The notes below the pieces were generated by a model. It had not been told where the DNA came from, ran no database searches, and saw only the letters and a list, made by a program, of their open reading frames with translations. From the NCBI GenBank assembly GCA_030537455.1, contig JAUNMR010000005.1:91183-155182 (forward strand): a DNA stretch of 64,000 nt, read 5' to 3'. This document shows, piece by piece, positions 44,364-53,453 of the stretch; positions within the stretch are counted from its first letter, which is position 1; each line of letters starts with the position of its first letter. A program made the position numbers and the translations under genes. Source of the stretch: Planctomycetia bacterium. GTDB taxonomy: Bacteria; Planctomycetota; Planctomycetia; Pirellulales; Thermoguttaceae.

Positions 44364-45755
44364 CTAATCGCGTGAGATCTCGTAGCCTTTGCGTTGTTCA
44401 CGCGCTTGGAAGGAGGCGGCCTGTTCGTCGCCAACGATCTGTTCGGTCTTGGGATCCCAGGAGATTTGGCGTCCCAGACGCGCGGCGATCGCACTCAGAT
44501 GACAGCAGTTGAGCGCTTGCACATGCGACCAGACGTCGGAGACCGGCTTGCCCCCTTCGCGAATGCAACGAATGAAGTTCTCTTTGTGCCCTTCAAAGGG
44601 TTTGCCATTATAGAGCGCGTTGAAGTCGTCTTGGGAGAAGTAGTCTTGGGGGAGTTCTTCGATAACCTTGCCCTTGCAACGACCGCGACTGACGTGCAAA
44701 CGTCCCTTGGTTCCTTCAAAGAGAATACCGTTTCCGTCTGGCGAGCTGTTCACAACATGCATTTCAGCGCCATTGGTGAGCTTCAGGACGATATCGAATT
44801 CGTGGCTGGTGTTGTAGCGATTATTGACGGTCGGGTAACCGTCCTTGAACGGGACGGGGTGTTTGGCGTTTGTACCGTCGATAGTGAGAGGACCGGTACC
44901 GATTTTATCGAGTCCCATGGCCCAGAGCGCGCAATCGATGTGGTGTGCTCCCCAATCGGTGAATTTACCGCCGGAATATTCATACCACCAACGGAACTCA
45001 TAGTGGCAACGCGTACGACCGAAACGATTGTCTTTATTGTCGCTACCTTGTACGTCTCCGTCGGCGAGGAATTCGGTGTAGGGGGCCTGACCGAGGTAGA
45101 AGTCCCAATCGAAATCCTCGGGCGGATTGCTTTGGGGGATATCTTTGTCGCAGATCGGGGGAGTTCCGATATCGCAGACGACTCTTTTGATATCGCCGAG
45201 TAGACCGGCGCGCACGATCAGAGTCGCACGAGCGAACTCATTGTATTGCGAGCGTTGTTGCGTGCCGACTTGGAAGGTCTTGCCGTACTTTTCAACCGCT
45301 TTACGGATGATCTTATTTTCTTCGAGCGTCAGTGTCAGGGGCTTCTGACAGAAGACGTGCTTACCGGCTTGGAGCGCTTCCACTGCGATCTTAACGTGCC
45401 AGTGGTCGGGGGTGACGACGGTGACCACGTCGATATCGTCGCGTTCCAGGACGCGACGGTAATCTTTATAAGCGTCGGGAGTGATCGTTTGACCTTTGTC
45501 GTCCTTTTTGCCGATACCCGAATTGATTGTGCGCGCGAGACCGTAGTCTTTGTCGAGGTCGCAAATTGCGACGATATCGCACAGTCCATTGAAGCCATGC
45601 GCGTCGCCGCGTCCCATACTGCCAACTCCGATACAGCCCATGCGAAGACGATCGCTGGGAGCCTGCGCCCAAACCGGTTTAACCCCTGGCATTGTAGGTA
45701 GAACGCTTGTCGCGGCGATTAGAGACGAAGCGCGTAGAAATTCTCGTCGATCCAT
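44364..45755 (-). CDS. Gfo/Idh/MocA family oxidoreductase with Tat signal
   Basis: 463 residues from the ATG at 45755 (AAAGGA upstream). The N-terminus MDRREFLRASSLIAATSV is a twin-arginine leader, cleaved near VWAQA. The NAD(P)-binding domain begins with RMGCIGVGSMGRGDAHGF. VVTPDHWHVKIAVEAL and KHVFCQKPLT (the EKP-type motif, here QKP) complete it. The C-terminal GFO_IDH_MocA domain contains FRWWYEYSGGKFTDWGAHHID. Exported members are abundant in Planctomycetota and are thought to oxidise sugars or sugar derivatives; the substrate is unknown. The promoter is at 45864-45893. Confidence 0.88.
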   Translation of the reverse strand: MDRREFLRASSLIAATSVLPTMPGVKPVWAQAPSDRLRMGCIGVGSMGRGDAHGFNGLCDIVAICDLDKDYGLARTINSGIGKKDDKGQTITPDAYKDYRRVLERDDIDVVTVVTPDHWHVKIAVEALQAGKHVFCQKPLTLTLEENKIIRKAVEKYGKTFQVGTQQRSQYNEFARATLIVRAGLLGDIKRVVCDIGTPPICDKDIPQSNPPEDFDWDFYLGQAPYTEFLADGDVQGSDNKDNRFGRTRCHYEFRWWYEYSGGKFTDWGAHHIDCALWAMGLDKIGTGPLTIDGTNAKHPVPFKDGYPTVNNRYNTSHEFDIVLKLTNGAEMHVVNSSPDGNGILFEGTKGRLHVSRGRCKGKVIEELPQDYFSQDDFNALYNGKPFEGHKENFIRCIREGGKPVSDVWSHVQALNCCHLSAIAARLGRQISWDPKTEQIVGDEQAASFQAREQRKGYEISRD

Positions 45756-45863
45756 TGTAGAATCCTTTGTCAAGACGACTTGAATGTATGGTTTATTAAA
45801 ACAATACGAAATCTATGCTTTGTGTTAAATCAGCATAGACGCGCAAAATATAACGATTATTTA

Positions 45864-45893
45864 ATTATATCCGATAAGGAGGGATTCCGTCAA
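45864..45893 (-). promoter_or_regulatory. Promoter of the Tat oxidoreductase
   Basis: On the minus strand TTGACG, an 18-base spacer and a perfect TATAAT. The leader is about 100 bases and contains a 7-bp hairpin. Confidence 0.7.
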
Positions 45894-46164
45894 GCCAATT
45901 TTGCCAGAAGTTCCGGTTTTCCCATTTAATAACAGTATGGTTTTGCCGACAGCGCCGGATGTGCAGTTTACACATTATATAACGCATTGTCGGTTTCGTA
46001 CGATTAGCACGACGAATGGTCGAGGTCTTAGCGTTGAGTTGAGCGCGTCGGCGTCATGATAGTGCGACACTAGAAAACGGCTCGCGGCGGTCGTCATGTG
46101 GAGCGTCTATGTACTCGATATGAATTAGGAATGGCAATATGAAAAAAAGTCGCGAAAAACGGGA

Positions 46165-46200
46165 CGCCCCCCTTGTTTAAAATGGATAAGACGTTAGAAT
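46165..46200 (+). promoter_or_regulatory. rpmB promoter with C-tract -35 element
   Basis: GACGCCCCCC runs into TTGTTT (46173-46178), then a 16-base spacer and TAGAAT (46195-46200). The same C-tract/TTGT/16-base layout precedes rpsR. It leaves a leader of about 375 bases. Confidence 0.6.
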
Positions 46201-46252
46201 AGAGAAAAATTTTTGTGCTGTACGCGCGTCGTTACTGCGATGCGCGCAGGCG

Positions 46253-46414
46253 TTAGCCGTCGACTCCCACGACGAACGATCCGCTACGAATGATGAGCGT
46301 GGCGTTTTGTTCCTTCGCGAGTTTGACCGCGGCGCTTTTACGACCACGAGCGTCGTTGCCGTCGAAAAGAGAGACTAAGCACGTGAGCGCGCTGGGAACG
46401 CGCAGGCGACTTAG
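46253..46414 (-). pseudogene. Start-less protein-like frame, possible gene relic
   Basis: A 53-codon minus-strand frame between stops, without ATG, GTG or TTG. It reads protein-like toward its end (LFDGNDARGRKSAAVKLAKE, then ATLIIRSGSFVVGVDG). It lies antisense inside the long rpmB leader. No family is recognised and chance is possible. Confidence 0.25.
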
Positions 46415-46480
46415 CTACTTCTCGAGCGCGCGAAAGGAGCGGTTGTGTTTTTGATAACCTTAGGTTAATAACCGTGCGAT

Positions 46481-46542
46481 AAGGTCGTTGGCGTCGGCGC
46501 TTTCGTGGCTGAGCGCCACGGCTGAGACAGACGAACGACCTT
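46481..46542 (+). promoter_or_regulatory. Leader hairpin before rpmB
   Basis: AAGGTCGTT (46481-46489) pairs with AACGACCTT (46534-46542), enclosing GGCGCT/AGCGCC. It ends 38 bases before the rpmB start and may be a ribosomal-protein autoregulation site. Confidence 0.4.
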
Positions 46543-46580
46543 AGAGAACGCCCCCCGATCCAATATTAAAAGGTATAGAC

Positions 46581-46844
46581 ATGTCTCGTGTTTGTGAAAT
46601 TTGCGGCAAAGGCTCCATCGTTGGTAACCATGTGACAACCCGTGGTCGTGCGAAGCACCTCAAGGGCGTTGGTACCAAGGTCACCGGTATCACTCGTCGT
46701 GTTTTCCGTCCGAACCTTCAGAACGTTCGCGTGACGACTGAAAACGGCGGCGTTAAGACCTTGCGCGTTTGCACCCAGTGCTTGCGTTGTGACGCGGTTG
46801 TTCGCAAGATTTACGTCAAGCCGTTCGAGAATGCCGCTCAGTGA
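46581..46844 (+). CDS. rpmB: Ribosomal protein bL28
   Basis: 87 residues. Starts MSRVCEICGKG and contains NLQNVRVTTENGGVKTLRVC. Two Cys pairs (CEIC and CTQC) make this a zinc-ribbon form of bL28. It is part of the 50S subunit. It is a single-gene unit with its own promoter, long leader and strong terminator; rpmG is not adjacent. Confidence 0.95.
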   Translation: MSRVCEICGKGSIVGNHVTTRGRAKHLKGVGTKVTGITRRVFRPNLQNVRVTTENGGVKTLRVCTQCLRCDAVVRKIYVKPFENAAQ

Positions 46845-46886
46845 GATAATCTTCTCTAGCTTAGCGCTATCGAATCTATACAAGAG

Positions 46887-46923
46887 GACGGAATGCATAT
46901 GCGCGTTCCGTCTTTCTTTTTTT
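46887..46923 (+). terminator. rpmB terminator
   Basis: GACGGAA pairs with TTCCGTC around a 12-base loop and is followed by TTTCTTTTTTT. Confidence 0.85.
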
Positions 46924-47032
46924 CTTGGCAAGCGCTTGAATCGTCGCGGCGTTCTTCTAGGCTATAAGTATATTAACGGAATGTCGCGTTCTCGTGACGC
47001 TTGATTATACAACTTAGAGGAGAGTTGAGACG

Positions 47033-49450
47033 ATGAAGCGAGTTTTGACGTTAGGCTTGGCGGTATTGACCATTGTGTTTGCGCGTGATAACGTCGCGAA
47101 TGGTCAGAATACATTTGCCGCGCGGAATGTGGCGATCGTGGACGGCGCGCTTGAGCCGTGTCGTTCGGGCGAGTTGGTCTTTTCAGACGATTTTCAGGAC
47201 GCAAGTCTTTGGAATCTTAGGAATTATCGTGACTTATTGGAGTTTCGCTTCGGCGTGGAGCTCCGTGGTCGGCGTTGTCTGGTAATATCACGTGAAAAGG
47301 CGTTGGATGAGCAGAGCGATTCTCCACACGACACGGCATGGGCGCTGACAAGGGCGCTTACGGCGTTGCCAAGTTCACGTACCGCGTCGGAGTTTACTCT
47401 GCGTTTGACGACGATAGGCGCTCTTAATTATGAGGGCAAGGGGTTCGACGGACCGTCCTGGCGCGGTTCAATTAATTGGTACGACGCGGAGAAATCGCCG
47501 ATCGATTCCACGCCCACGCTCTTTCGCGCGGCGACACAGTGGAATGAATTCACTTACACAGGCGCTATTCCCGACGCGGCGCGGTACTATGAGCTTCAAA
47601 TCGGTTGTGACGCTCCTAATATCGAGCCGGGCGATTATCTCGCGCTCGCTCGCGTGGCGCTGGAAATGGTGGATTCCCAGCGACCCTATTGCAACGACGG
47701 GGAGTTTATTTCCGACGTGTTTTCTGGCGGCGCGTTCACTTGGGACGCCGCGACGCCTCAGGGAACGTCGGTGAAATTTCAGGTCGCCAGTACAACAGTA
47801 GACGCCCAGGGAGAATTGGGCGAATTTACCCCCTTTGTGGGACCAGACGGTACGGTCGATTCATATTATACCGAACCGTTTGAGGTCAATTCCGACTTGG
47901 CGATTCGCTATCGCGTGATACTCACGCCCGGCGCTACCGAAGCGCCACGATTGCTTAGCGTTCGGATAGACGATTTTCCTGTCTGGAGCGTGGGTCTTCA
48001 TTTGGCGAGTAGTCCGGCTGAGGTGCGACTCCTTGGCGATTATGCGCAACCTAGTCGCGAGAGGAACGCGCCGATACGCTTTGAAATCAGCGACAATACG
48101 GTATTGCGTCACAGGAGTATTCGCGTCGCCTTGGACGACGTCGAGGTAACAAATCGTCTGCGTTACGACATAAGGACGCTACGAAATGCGCAGTTGCGTT
48201 TCGTAGCGCCTGAGCCGTTGAGCGAGGGACTGCATCGGCTTGATATCGACGTAGAAAATATCCACGAGAATACGAGCCATGCCACGCGCTATTTCTACGT
48301 TGGGGACGCTCCGACCACGCCCCTGGTAACGCTGCGCAACGACGGAGCGACCCTCATTGACGGCGAGCCGTTCTTCCCGATTGGAATCTATGGCGTGTGT
48401 AAGCGCGAGTTTAATCATTTTGATATCGACGAGGCGTTTAAAGGACTTCGCCAGGCCGGCTTTAACTTTGCACATTCCTACTCCATGCCACGCGAAGACG
48501 AGTTCTTACAGGCCGCGGAGAAATATGGCTTTAAACTTTGGTCTGTCGCGCGTTTTCCCGACGAACGGTTCGTGGAGGTGGAACGACATTGTCCCGCGAT
48601 TATCGCCTGGTATCTCGCCGACGATACCTGCGCTAATACCACAGTCTCCGAACTGAGCGACTATCATCAGAGCGTCAAAGCGGTCGATCCCACGCGTCTG
48701 ACGGTTCAGGCCGACCCGATTGCCGCCGAGTCGATCGTTTCTAACTACGCGCCTTACGTCAAGGGAACAGACGCCTACCTGCCGGAGATCTATCCGGTGC
48801 GCAAAGAGGGCGAGGGGAGCGGCGATCGGTGTGTTGCCCAGACGATTCGCGACGTCGTACGCGCGCGTAGCGACGCTCAGAACGCTAATGACGGTCCCAA
48901 GGCGATCTGGCCGATTATTCAGTATTTCCAAGGCTGGGGCTGGGAACGGTTTCCCACGAATGAGGAATTGCGCGCGATGAGTTTCGGCGCGCTGGCCGCC
49001 GGTGGAAATGGAATCACCTGGTATACCTACGGCGGTTTCGTTGAGCCGGAAAAGAAGAAATTTAACTACGGCGTAACGACTACGCCTGAAAGATGGAACA
49101 ATATTTCAACGCTCGCGACGCAGATTAACGAAATTTCGCCCGCGCTATTGGAGGTAACGCAAGAGGAGCTCCAGCCGGAGCTTGAAATCGTTGCCGGTCC
49201 TCAACAGAACCTGCTGGGCGAGCCGTCGGTGGTCTATCTTCTCAAGCGTCACGAGGAATATAATTATTTGCTTGTGGTAAATTCGGTACGTGAACAGACG
49301 AGCGTGAAGTTTCGACTGCGTGAAGCGCCGCGCTGTGAGTCGCCGGAAATCCTGTGGCAGGACGCGAACGTCGCGCAGTGTAAATTCGACGCGAACGTTC
49401 TCGTTGATACGCTAGAACCCTTTGGCGTACGCGTCTACCGTTGGAAGTAA
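47033..49450 (+). CDS. Secreted glycosidase-like protein of unknown specificity
   Basis: 805 residues with a Sec signal (KRVLTLGLAVLTIVFA, cleavage near NGQN); GAGGAGAG precedes the ATG. The N-terminal part (~35-420) is made of beta-sandwich modules. A TIM-barrel-like region (~435-715) begins with LIDGEPFFPIGIYGV and RQAGFNFAHSYS, the usual entry to GH2/GH5-like clan-A barrels. It includes IIAWYLADDT, YLPEIYPV and AIWPIIQYFQGWG. The position where clan-A enzymes carry the Asn-Glu acid/base reads ADD, so activity is uncertain. A C-terminal beta domain closes the protein. It is probably a periplasmic or extracellular glycan-binding or -degrading protein. Confidence 0.6.
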   Translation: MKRVLTLGLAVLTIVFARDNVANGQNTFAARNVAIVDGALEPCRSGELVFSDDFQDASLWNLRNYRDLLEFRFGVELRGRRCLVISREKALDEQSDSPHDTAWALTRALTALPSSRTASEFTLRLTTIGALNYEGKGFDGPSWRGSINWYDAEKSPIDSTPTLFRAATQWNEFTYTGAIPDAARYYELQIGCDAPNIEPGDYLALARVALEMVDSQRPYCNDGEFISDVFSGGAFTWDAATPQGTSVKFQVASTTVDAQGELGEFTPFVGPDGTVDSYYTEPFEVNSDLAIRYRVILTPGATEAPRLLSVRIDDFPVWSVGLHLASSPAEVRLLGDYAQPSRERNAPIRFEISDNTVLRHRSIRVALDDVEVTNRLRYDIRTLRNAQLRFVAPEPLSEGLHRLDIDVENIHENTSHATRYFYVGDAPTTPLVTLRNDGATLIDGEPFFPIGIYGVCKREFNHFDIDEAFKGLRQAGFNFAHSYSMPREDEFLQAAEKYGFKLWSVARFPDERFVEVERHCPAIIAWYLADDTCANTTVSELSDYHQSVKAVDPTRLTVQADPIAAESIVSNYAPYVKGTDAYLPEIYPVRKEGEGSGDRCVAQTIRDVVRARSDAQNANDGPKAIWPIIQYFQGWGWERFPTNEELRAMSFGALAAGGNGITWYTYGGFVEPEKKKFNYGVTTTPERWNNISTLATQINEISPALLEVTQEELQPELEIVAGPQQNLLGEPSVVYLLKRHEEYNYLLVVNSVREQTSVKFRLREAPRCESPEILWQDANVAQCKFDANVLVDTLEPFGVRVYRWK

Positions 49451-49462
49451 AGGGACGTGGCG

Positions 49463-50503
49463 TTAGTGTGCTAGGGCGAGTAGATAATAGTCGTAAGCGA
49501 GCATACCGGCTAGCAGTACGGCGCCTTCCCATCTTACGAGTTTGCGACCGGTGTAACAGAACCATGCGACGACAAAGGTGACGAGCGTCATCACAGGCAA
49601 GTCGACGTGGAGCGTTTGACCACTGATTGGCATTCCCTTCGGCAAGAGCACGAGGGTTCCCCCTAAGACTAGGAGAATATTGCAAATATTACTTCCAAAG
49701 ACGTTGCCGAGCGCGAAGTCCGCTTGGTTGCGTAGGGTCGAAATAGCCGAGACGGTCAGTTCCGGCAGCGAGGTACCGAGCGCAACGAGCGTAAGTCCAA
49801 TGACCAGTTCGCTCACGCCGATCGAGCGCGCAATGCAGACGGAGGAGGTCACAAACAGATCGGCGCCGAAGACCAGCGCGCCGAGTCCCACCGCGATTTG
49901 AACCAGCGCCAGGAGCCATGAGGTTTTAGGCGCTGGTTCTTTTGTTTTGTCCTGTTTCGCCTCTTCTGTCGTGGCGTTGACCGCTTGCTCTTTTCGTGAG
50001 CAGATAACCAGCCACGTAGTGTAAAGGACGAAGCCCAGTAGTAGTACCGCGCCGAACCATTGGGGGAGATGGGGAACGTTCGTCGAGGAGATTGACGACA
50101 GTATTGCCGCGAGACAGAGCAATAACGCGGTAGCGCAACACACAGGCGCATCGCGTTTGAGTAACTCTTTGGAGGCTTTTATGGGGCGTATGACAGCGCA
50201 AAGTCCGAGAATAAGAAGAATATTGCAAATATTACTACCGACGACATTGCCCATGGCGACGTCAATAATAGCGGCGGATTCTGCGGTGTGAGATTTAAAC
50301 GCGGCGGCAAATGACACCGCCATTTCCGGCGCGCTGGTACAGACCGCGACGATCGTCAGCCCGACGATAAGCGGGGAAATACCAAGTGCGTAGGCTATCT
50401 TGCTAGCGCCGCGCACTAGCGTTTCCCCGCCAACGATGAGCACGGTGCAACCAATTATAACGCCAAGTGAAGCAATCCACGGATTTGCAAGTAGTTCGGT
50501 CAT
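49463..50503 (-). CDS. Calcium/sodium antiporter (CaCA family, YrbG-like)
   Basis: 346 residues with about ten membrane helices. Both inverted alpha-repeats are visible: GLTIVAVCTSAPEMAVSFAA with MGNVVGSNICNILLILG, and GLTLVALGTSLPELTVSA with LGNVFGSNICNILLVLG. The repeat acidic residues needed for cation exchange are intact. A charged cytoplasmic loop (~170-195) joins the halves. It exchanges Ca2+ against Na+ or H+ across the cytoplasmic membrane. No Shine-Dalgarno sequence is visible. It is convergent with the glycosidase-like gene, only 12 bases apart. Confidence 0.9.
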   Translation of the reverse strand: MTELLANPWIASLGVIIGCTVLIVGGETLVRGASKIAYALGISPLIVGLTIVAVCTSAPEMAVSFAAAFKSHTAESAAIIDVAMGNVVGSNICNILLILGLCAVIRPIKASKELLKRDAPVCCATALLLCLAAILSSISSTNVPHLPQWFGAVLLLGFVLYTTWLVICSRKEQAVNATTEEAKQDKTKEPAPKTSWLLALVQIAVGLGALVFGADLFVTSSVCIARSIGVSELVIGLTLVALGTSLPELTVSAISTLRNQADFALGNVFGSNICNILLVLGGTLVLLPKGMPISGQTLHVDLPVMTLVTFVVAWFCYTGRKLVRWEGAVLLAGMLAYDYYLLALAH

Positions 50504-50613
50504 TTCTGTTTAATTGTTGAGAGTCAAGGAAAGAGAACGCCCAAGAGGCATGGGAGACGTCATTGTAAAGGAGTCGCAAAGTGGCGTCAAGGGACGCGCG
50601 TGGTCGAGTCCTT

Positions 50614-52452
50614 TTATGATTCTTGGAATCTGCCGGTTTGGCGCGCGATGGTCGCTAGCGTGTCGAAGACGCGTTGCGTGAGCGCCTCTGGCGCGAGACG
50701 CCAGGTCCAGTTTCCCTTCGCCACGCCGGGGAAATTTATGCGCGAGTCGTTCGATAGTCCCACGACGTCTTGTAGCGGAAAGATCGCTATTTTGGACTGC
50801 GACGCGGCGACCGTTCGCAATGCAGGCATGTGTAAGTCGGCGATCTTGCGCTCGAGCGGCACGAGCGTGGTATTAACGCCCATGGGCGCGCGTTTGGCGT
50901 AATGGACGCTATATCGAATTGCGTCGAACAGACTCTTTAGGTCACGCGGAGCCACGCGCGCGGCGGGACTGTCGTTTTGATCGCCGTGTCGAGCCAGGAC
51001 AGCGGCGACGGCATTGTAGTCGAGGGACTTCCATGCGCGCCGACCGTATCGTTTGACGTCGCTTAGCCATCCGAGAATAGGCGCGCCGTCGTGTGTTCCG
51101 GTGTATGCGACGCTATTTTCTTTCCACAGTGTCGTCGGGTCGACGAGTTCTTTATCAGAGGCGTCCAGGAAGAGATTATCGAAACTGAATTGTAGCACCT
51201 CCATGCCGGGCAAGTTGTACTGATCGCGCAGACGACAGACGCCTTCGTTCATAACGCCTAGGTCTTCGGCGATAAAGGCGTCGGGTGAAAAGCGCTCGAA
51301 GATTGCGTCAAAGAAAGCGTTTTGCGGACCGGGAACCCAGCCTTCTTCGTAATGGTCAGACTGCGCGTGCGCGACGGCAAAGCGCTGCTCTTGCTCCCAA
51401 AGCTCTTGGGCGTCGGTTGTCTGACTGTCGCCGGAGAAGCTGTAATAGTTATAGAACCCGATGAAATGGTCGAGTCGCGTCAGATCGAAGCGTTCGAGGG
51501 TGGTCTGAATGCGCGCTTTCCACCAGCTGAATCCTGTTTCGGCGTGTTTCGACCAGCGGTAGGTTGGCGCTCCCCAGCGTTGACCGTCGGGATTGTAATC
51601 GTCCGCGGGCGAGCCGGCTTCTCGAATCACGCGACCGTCTTCCTCGACCATGAAGAGTTTCGGCGCGCGCCATACGTCTGCGCTATTGCGTCCGACGTAG
51701 ATCGGGACGTCCCCTAAAATTTTGATTTTGCGCGCGGCGCATTCTTCGCGCAGGCGACCCCACTGCTGATGGAAGGCGAATTGTAAGAATCGAAGGTAGG
51801 CCAGTCGTTCTGCGTATTCACTGGCGAACTGACGCAACGCTTGGCGCTGGCGTCTTCGGATATCCAGCGGCCACTTCGTCCAGTCGTCGGTGTGGAAGAT
51901 TTCAGAGGCGGTCTGGAATAGCGCGTAATCCTCGAGCCAGTCCTGGGCTTGGTCGTAGAATTTCTGAGCCTGACTTCTCAATTCCTTTGCGGCGTCAAGC
52001 TGTTGGAATCGGTCGTATGCTTTTCGCCAGCATGGTTCTCGCGTAGCGCGCGCATGTGCGTAGTCGATTTTTTCCGAGCGCGCGTCGGCGAGTTTAACGA
52101 CGTCGCGTCGACTAGGCTCGTGCGGTTCGTACCAAGCGCTTTGTAAGTCGCTCTTATCGAGTAGACCTTGACGATAGAATTCCTCGAGGTCGAGGTAAAG
52201 GGTCTCGCCGGCAAAGGCGGAGCGCGCGGCGTAGGGAGAGCCGCCCGCGTCCGTTGGATTGATTGGGAGAATTTGCCAGTATGTCTGACCGGCCTGGGCG
52301 AGTTTGTCAAGGAAAGAATAGAGCGCGGAACCTAGACTGCCGACGTCTCTGACGCCGGGAAGCGCAAAGAGCGGCGCCAAAACGCCTGAGGCGCGAGTGA
52401 ACGCGCGTGAAGCTTCGAACGAGTCGGGGGCGGAGGAACGAGATTGGGTCAT
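50614..52452 (-). CDS. malQ: 4-alpha-glucanotransferase (amylomaltase)
   Basis: 612 residues from the ATG at 52452; an upstream GTG adds 19 hydrophobic residues without a ribosome site. It is a GH77 barrel with KILGDVPIYVGRNSADVW, the nucleophile Asp in LTRLDHFIGFYNYYS, the acid/base Glu in FIAEDLGVM and YTGTHDGAPILGW. It transfers alpha-1,4-glucan segments and complements GlgX in glycogen or maltodextrin use. The length exceeds the ~500-residue bacterial norm because of insertions around residues 110-190 and a C-terminal extension ending near TRVFDTLATIARQTG-type helices. Confidence 0.92.
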   Translation of the reverse strand: MTQSRSSAPDSFEASRAFTRASGVLAPLFALPGVRDVGSLGSALYSFLDKLAQAGQTYWQILPINPTDAGGSPYAARSAFAGETLYLDLEEFYRQGLLDKSDLQSAWYEPHEPSRRDVVKLADARSEKIDYAHARATREPCWRKAYDRFQQLDAAKELRSQAQKFYDQAQDWLEDYALFQTASEIFHTDDWTKWPLDIRRRQRQALRQFASEYAERLAYLRFLQFAFHQQWGRLREECAARKIKILGDVPIYVGRNSADVWRAPKLFMVEEDGRVIREAGSPADDYNPDGQRWGAPTYRWSKHAETGFSWWKARIQTTLERFDLTRLDHFIGFYNYYSFSGDSQTTDAQELWEQEQRFAVAHAQSDHYEEGWVPGPQNAFFDAIFERFSPDAFIAEDLGVMNEGVCRLRDQYNLPGMEVLQFSFDNLFLDASDKELVDPTTLWKENSVAYTGTHDGAPILGWLSDVKRYGRRAWKSLDYNAVAAVLARHGDQNDSPAARVAPRDLKSLFDAIRYSVHYAKRAPMGVNTTLVPLERKIADLHMPALRTVAASQSKIAIFPLQDVVGLSNDSRINFPGVAKGNWTWRLAPEALTQRVFDTLATIARQTGRFQES

Positions 52453-52705
52453 GATCAAACGTCTTAGCGACAGTGTGAACGAGTAGGTAAAGTAGTAGCT
52501 GATTTCCACGAAAAAATCGAAAAATCAGCCAAAGAACTTGTCAATTTAAGCGAAGTCGATTAACATTAATTAGGGGCGAGGCGCGTCGTTGCGACGCCAT
52601 GGGCGCCTAGGGAGCACGACAACGTCGGCGTGAAACGCGAGTTTCACAAGGATCGACCAGTCGCGTTATTACTACAATATTCTAAGCGTATTATACAGAT
52701 CTATT

Positions 52706-53311
52706 ATGAATAACAAGTTCATCGCAGTCATGGCCGATTCGCACAATAACGTGCAGAGGGTAGAAGACGCGGTACGTTATTGTCGTGATAAACACGTCTC
52801 TCGAATTGTCCATTGTGGCGATTTTTGTGAACCGGAGTGCATTGCTTTTTTCCGCGATATTCCCACGCGATTTGCCATGGGCAATAACGATTTGTTTCGT
52901 AATACGCTCATATCAACGATCGCCTCCATAGGCGGGGAGTATTATATCCTTGAAGGGGTTTTTGAATGGAATTCGAAGCTCTTTTATTTTGCTCACGGCG
53001 ACTATAGAGAGGAGGTTTGCCAAGCTTTTCGATCGCAGCGTTATGATTTTATCCTCTGTGGTCACACTCATAAGTTTTTGTGTATGCGTTTCGGTCGTAC
53101 GATCGCTTTAAACCCTGGCGCGTTGCAACAGGGCTCCTTCTGTCTAATTAACTCTTGGGGGAATGTGTGTCGTGTTGTCAACGGCTTGACGTCGCAGGTT
53201 GAGGTCGAGGTTGCGCCGGATGAAGAAACTCTGTTTAGCGCCGTTTTCGATATGACGGGTCGTGAGCGAGCTCTGGTATTCGGTACAGACCACTCGGGGA
53301 CGGGGAGTTGA
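52706..53311 (+). CDS. YfcE/MJ0936-type metallophosphoesterase, copy 1
   Basis: 201 residues. Calcineurin-like motifs in order: MADSHNN, HCGDFCEPE, GNNDL, FAHGDYR and CGHTHK. These hold the two-metal site of phosphodiesterases of the YfcE/MJ0936 group. The first motif reads DSH where the second copy has DTH. A C-terminal extension of ~40 residues follows the core. A paralogue lies 142 bases downstream. The physiological substrate is unknown. Confidence 0.85.
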   Translation: MNNKFIAVMADSHNNVQRVEDAVRYCRDKHVSRIVHCGDFCEPECIAFFRDIPTRFAMGNNDLFRNTLISTIASIGGEYYILEGVFEWNSKLFYFAHGDYREEVCQAFRSQRYDFILCGHTHKFLCMRFGRTIALNPGALQQGSFCLINSWGNVCRVVNGLTSQVEVEVAPDEETLFSAVFDMTGRERALVFGTDHSGTGS

Positions 53312-53356
53312 GGCGGTTAGTTAGATATCTGTTGTGCAGACAAATTCTCTTTGGAC

Positions 53357-53383
53357 TTGACGGTTTTTTTCGCGCGGTACAAT
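53357..53383 (+). promoter_or_regulatory. Promoter candidate for the second phosphoesterase
   Basis: TTGACG, a 15-base T-rich spacer and TACAAT. It would allow copy 2 to be expressed separately from copy 1. Confidence 0.5.
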
Positions 53384-53453
53384 GAATCCCATATCGATAG
53401 TTCCGTTGCAGACGTCTTGACGTTTCCGCGGCGTAGATGTGAAAGCGATACAC

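Larger units (their letters stand above)
45756..46580. other. 825-base intergenic region: two promoters, leader structures, one relic frame
   Basis: Holds the oxidoreductase promoter with a TCTATGC/GCATAGA leader hairpin (45812-45839), the rpmB promoter, a start-less minus-strand frame (46253-46414) and the rpmB leader hairpin. Nothing else is recognised. Confidence 0.6.
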
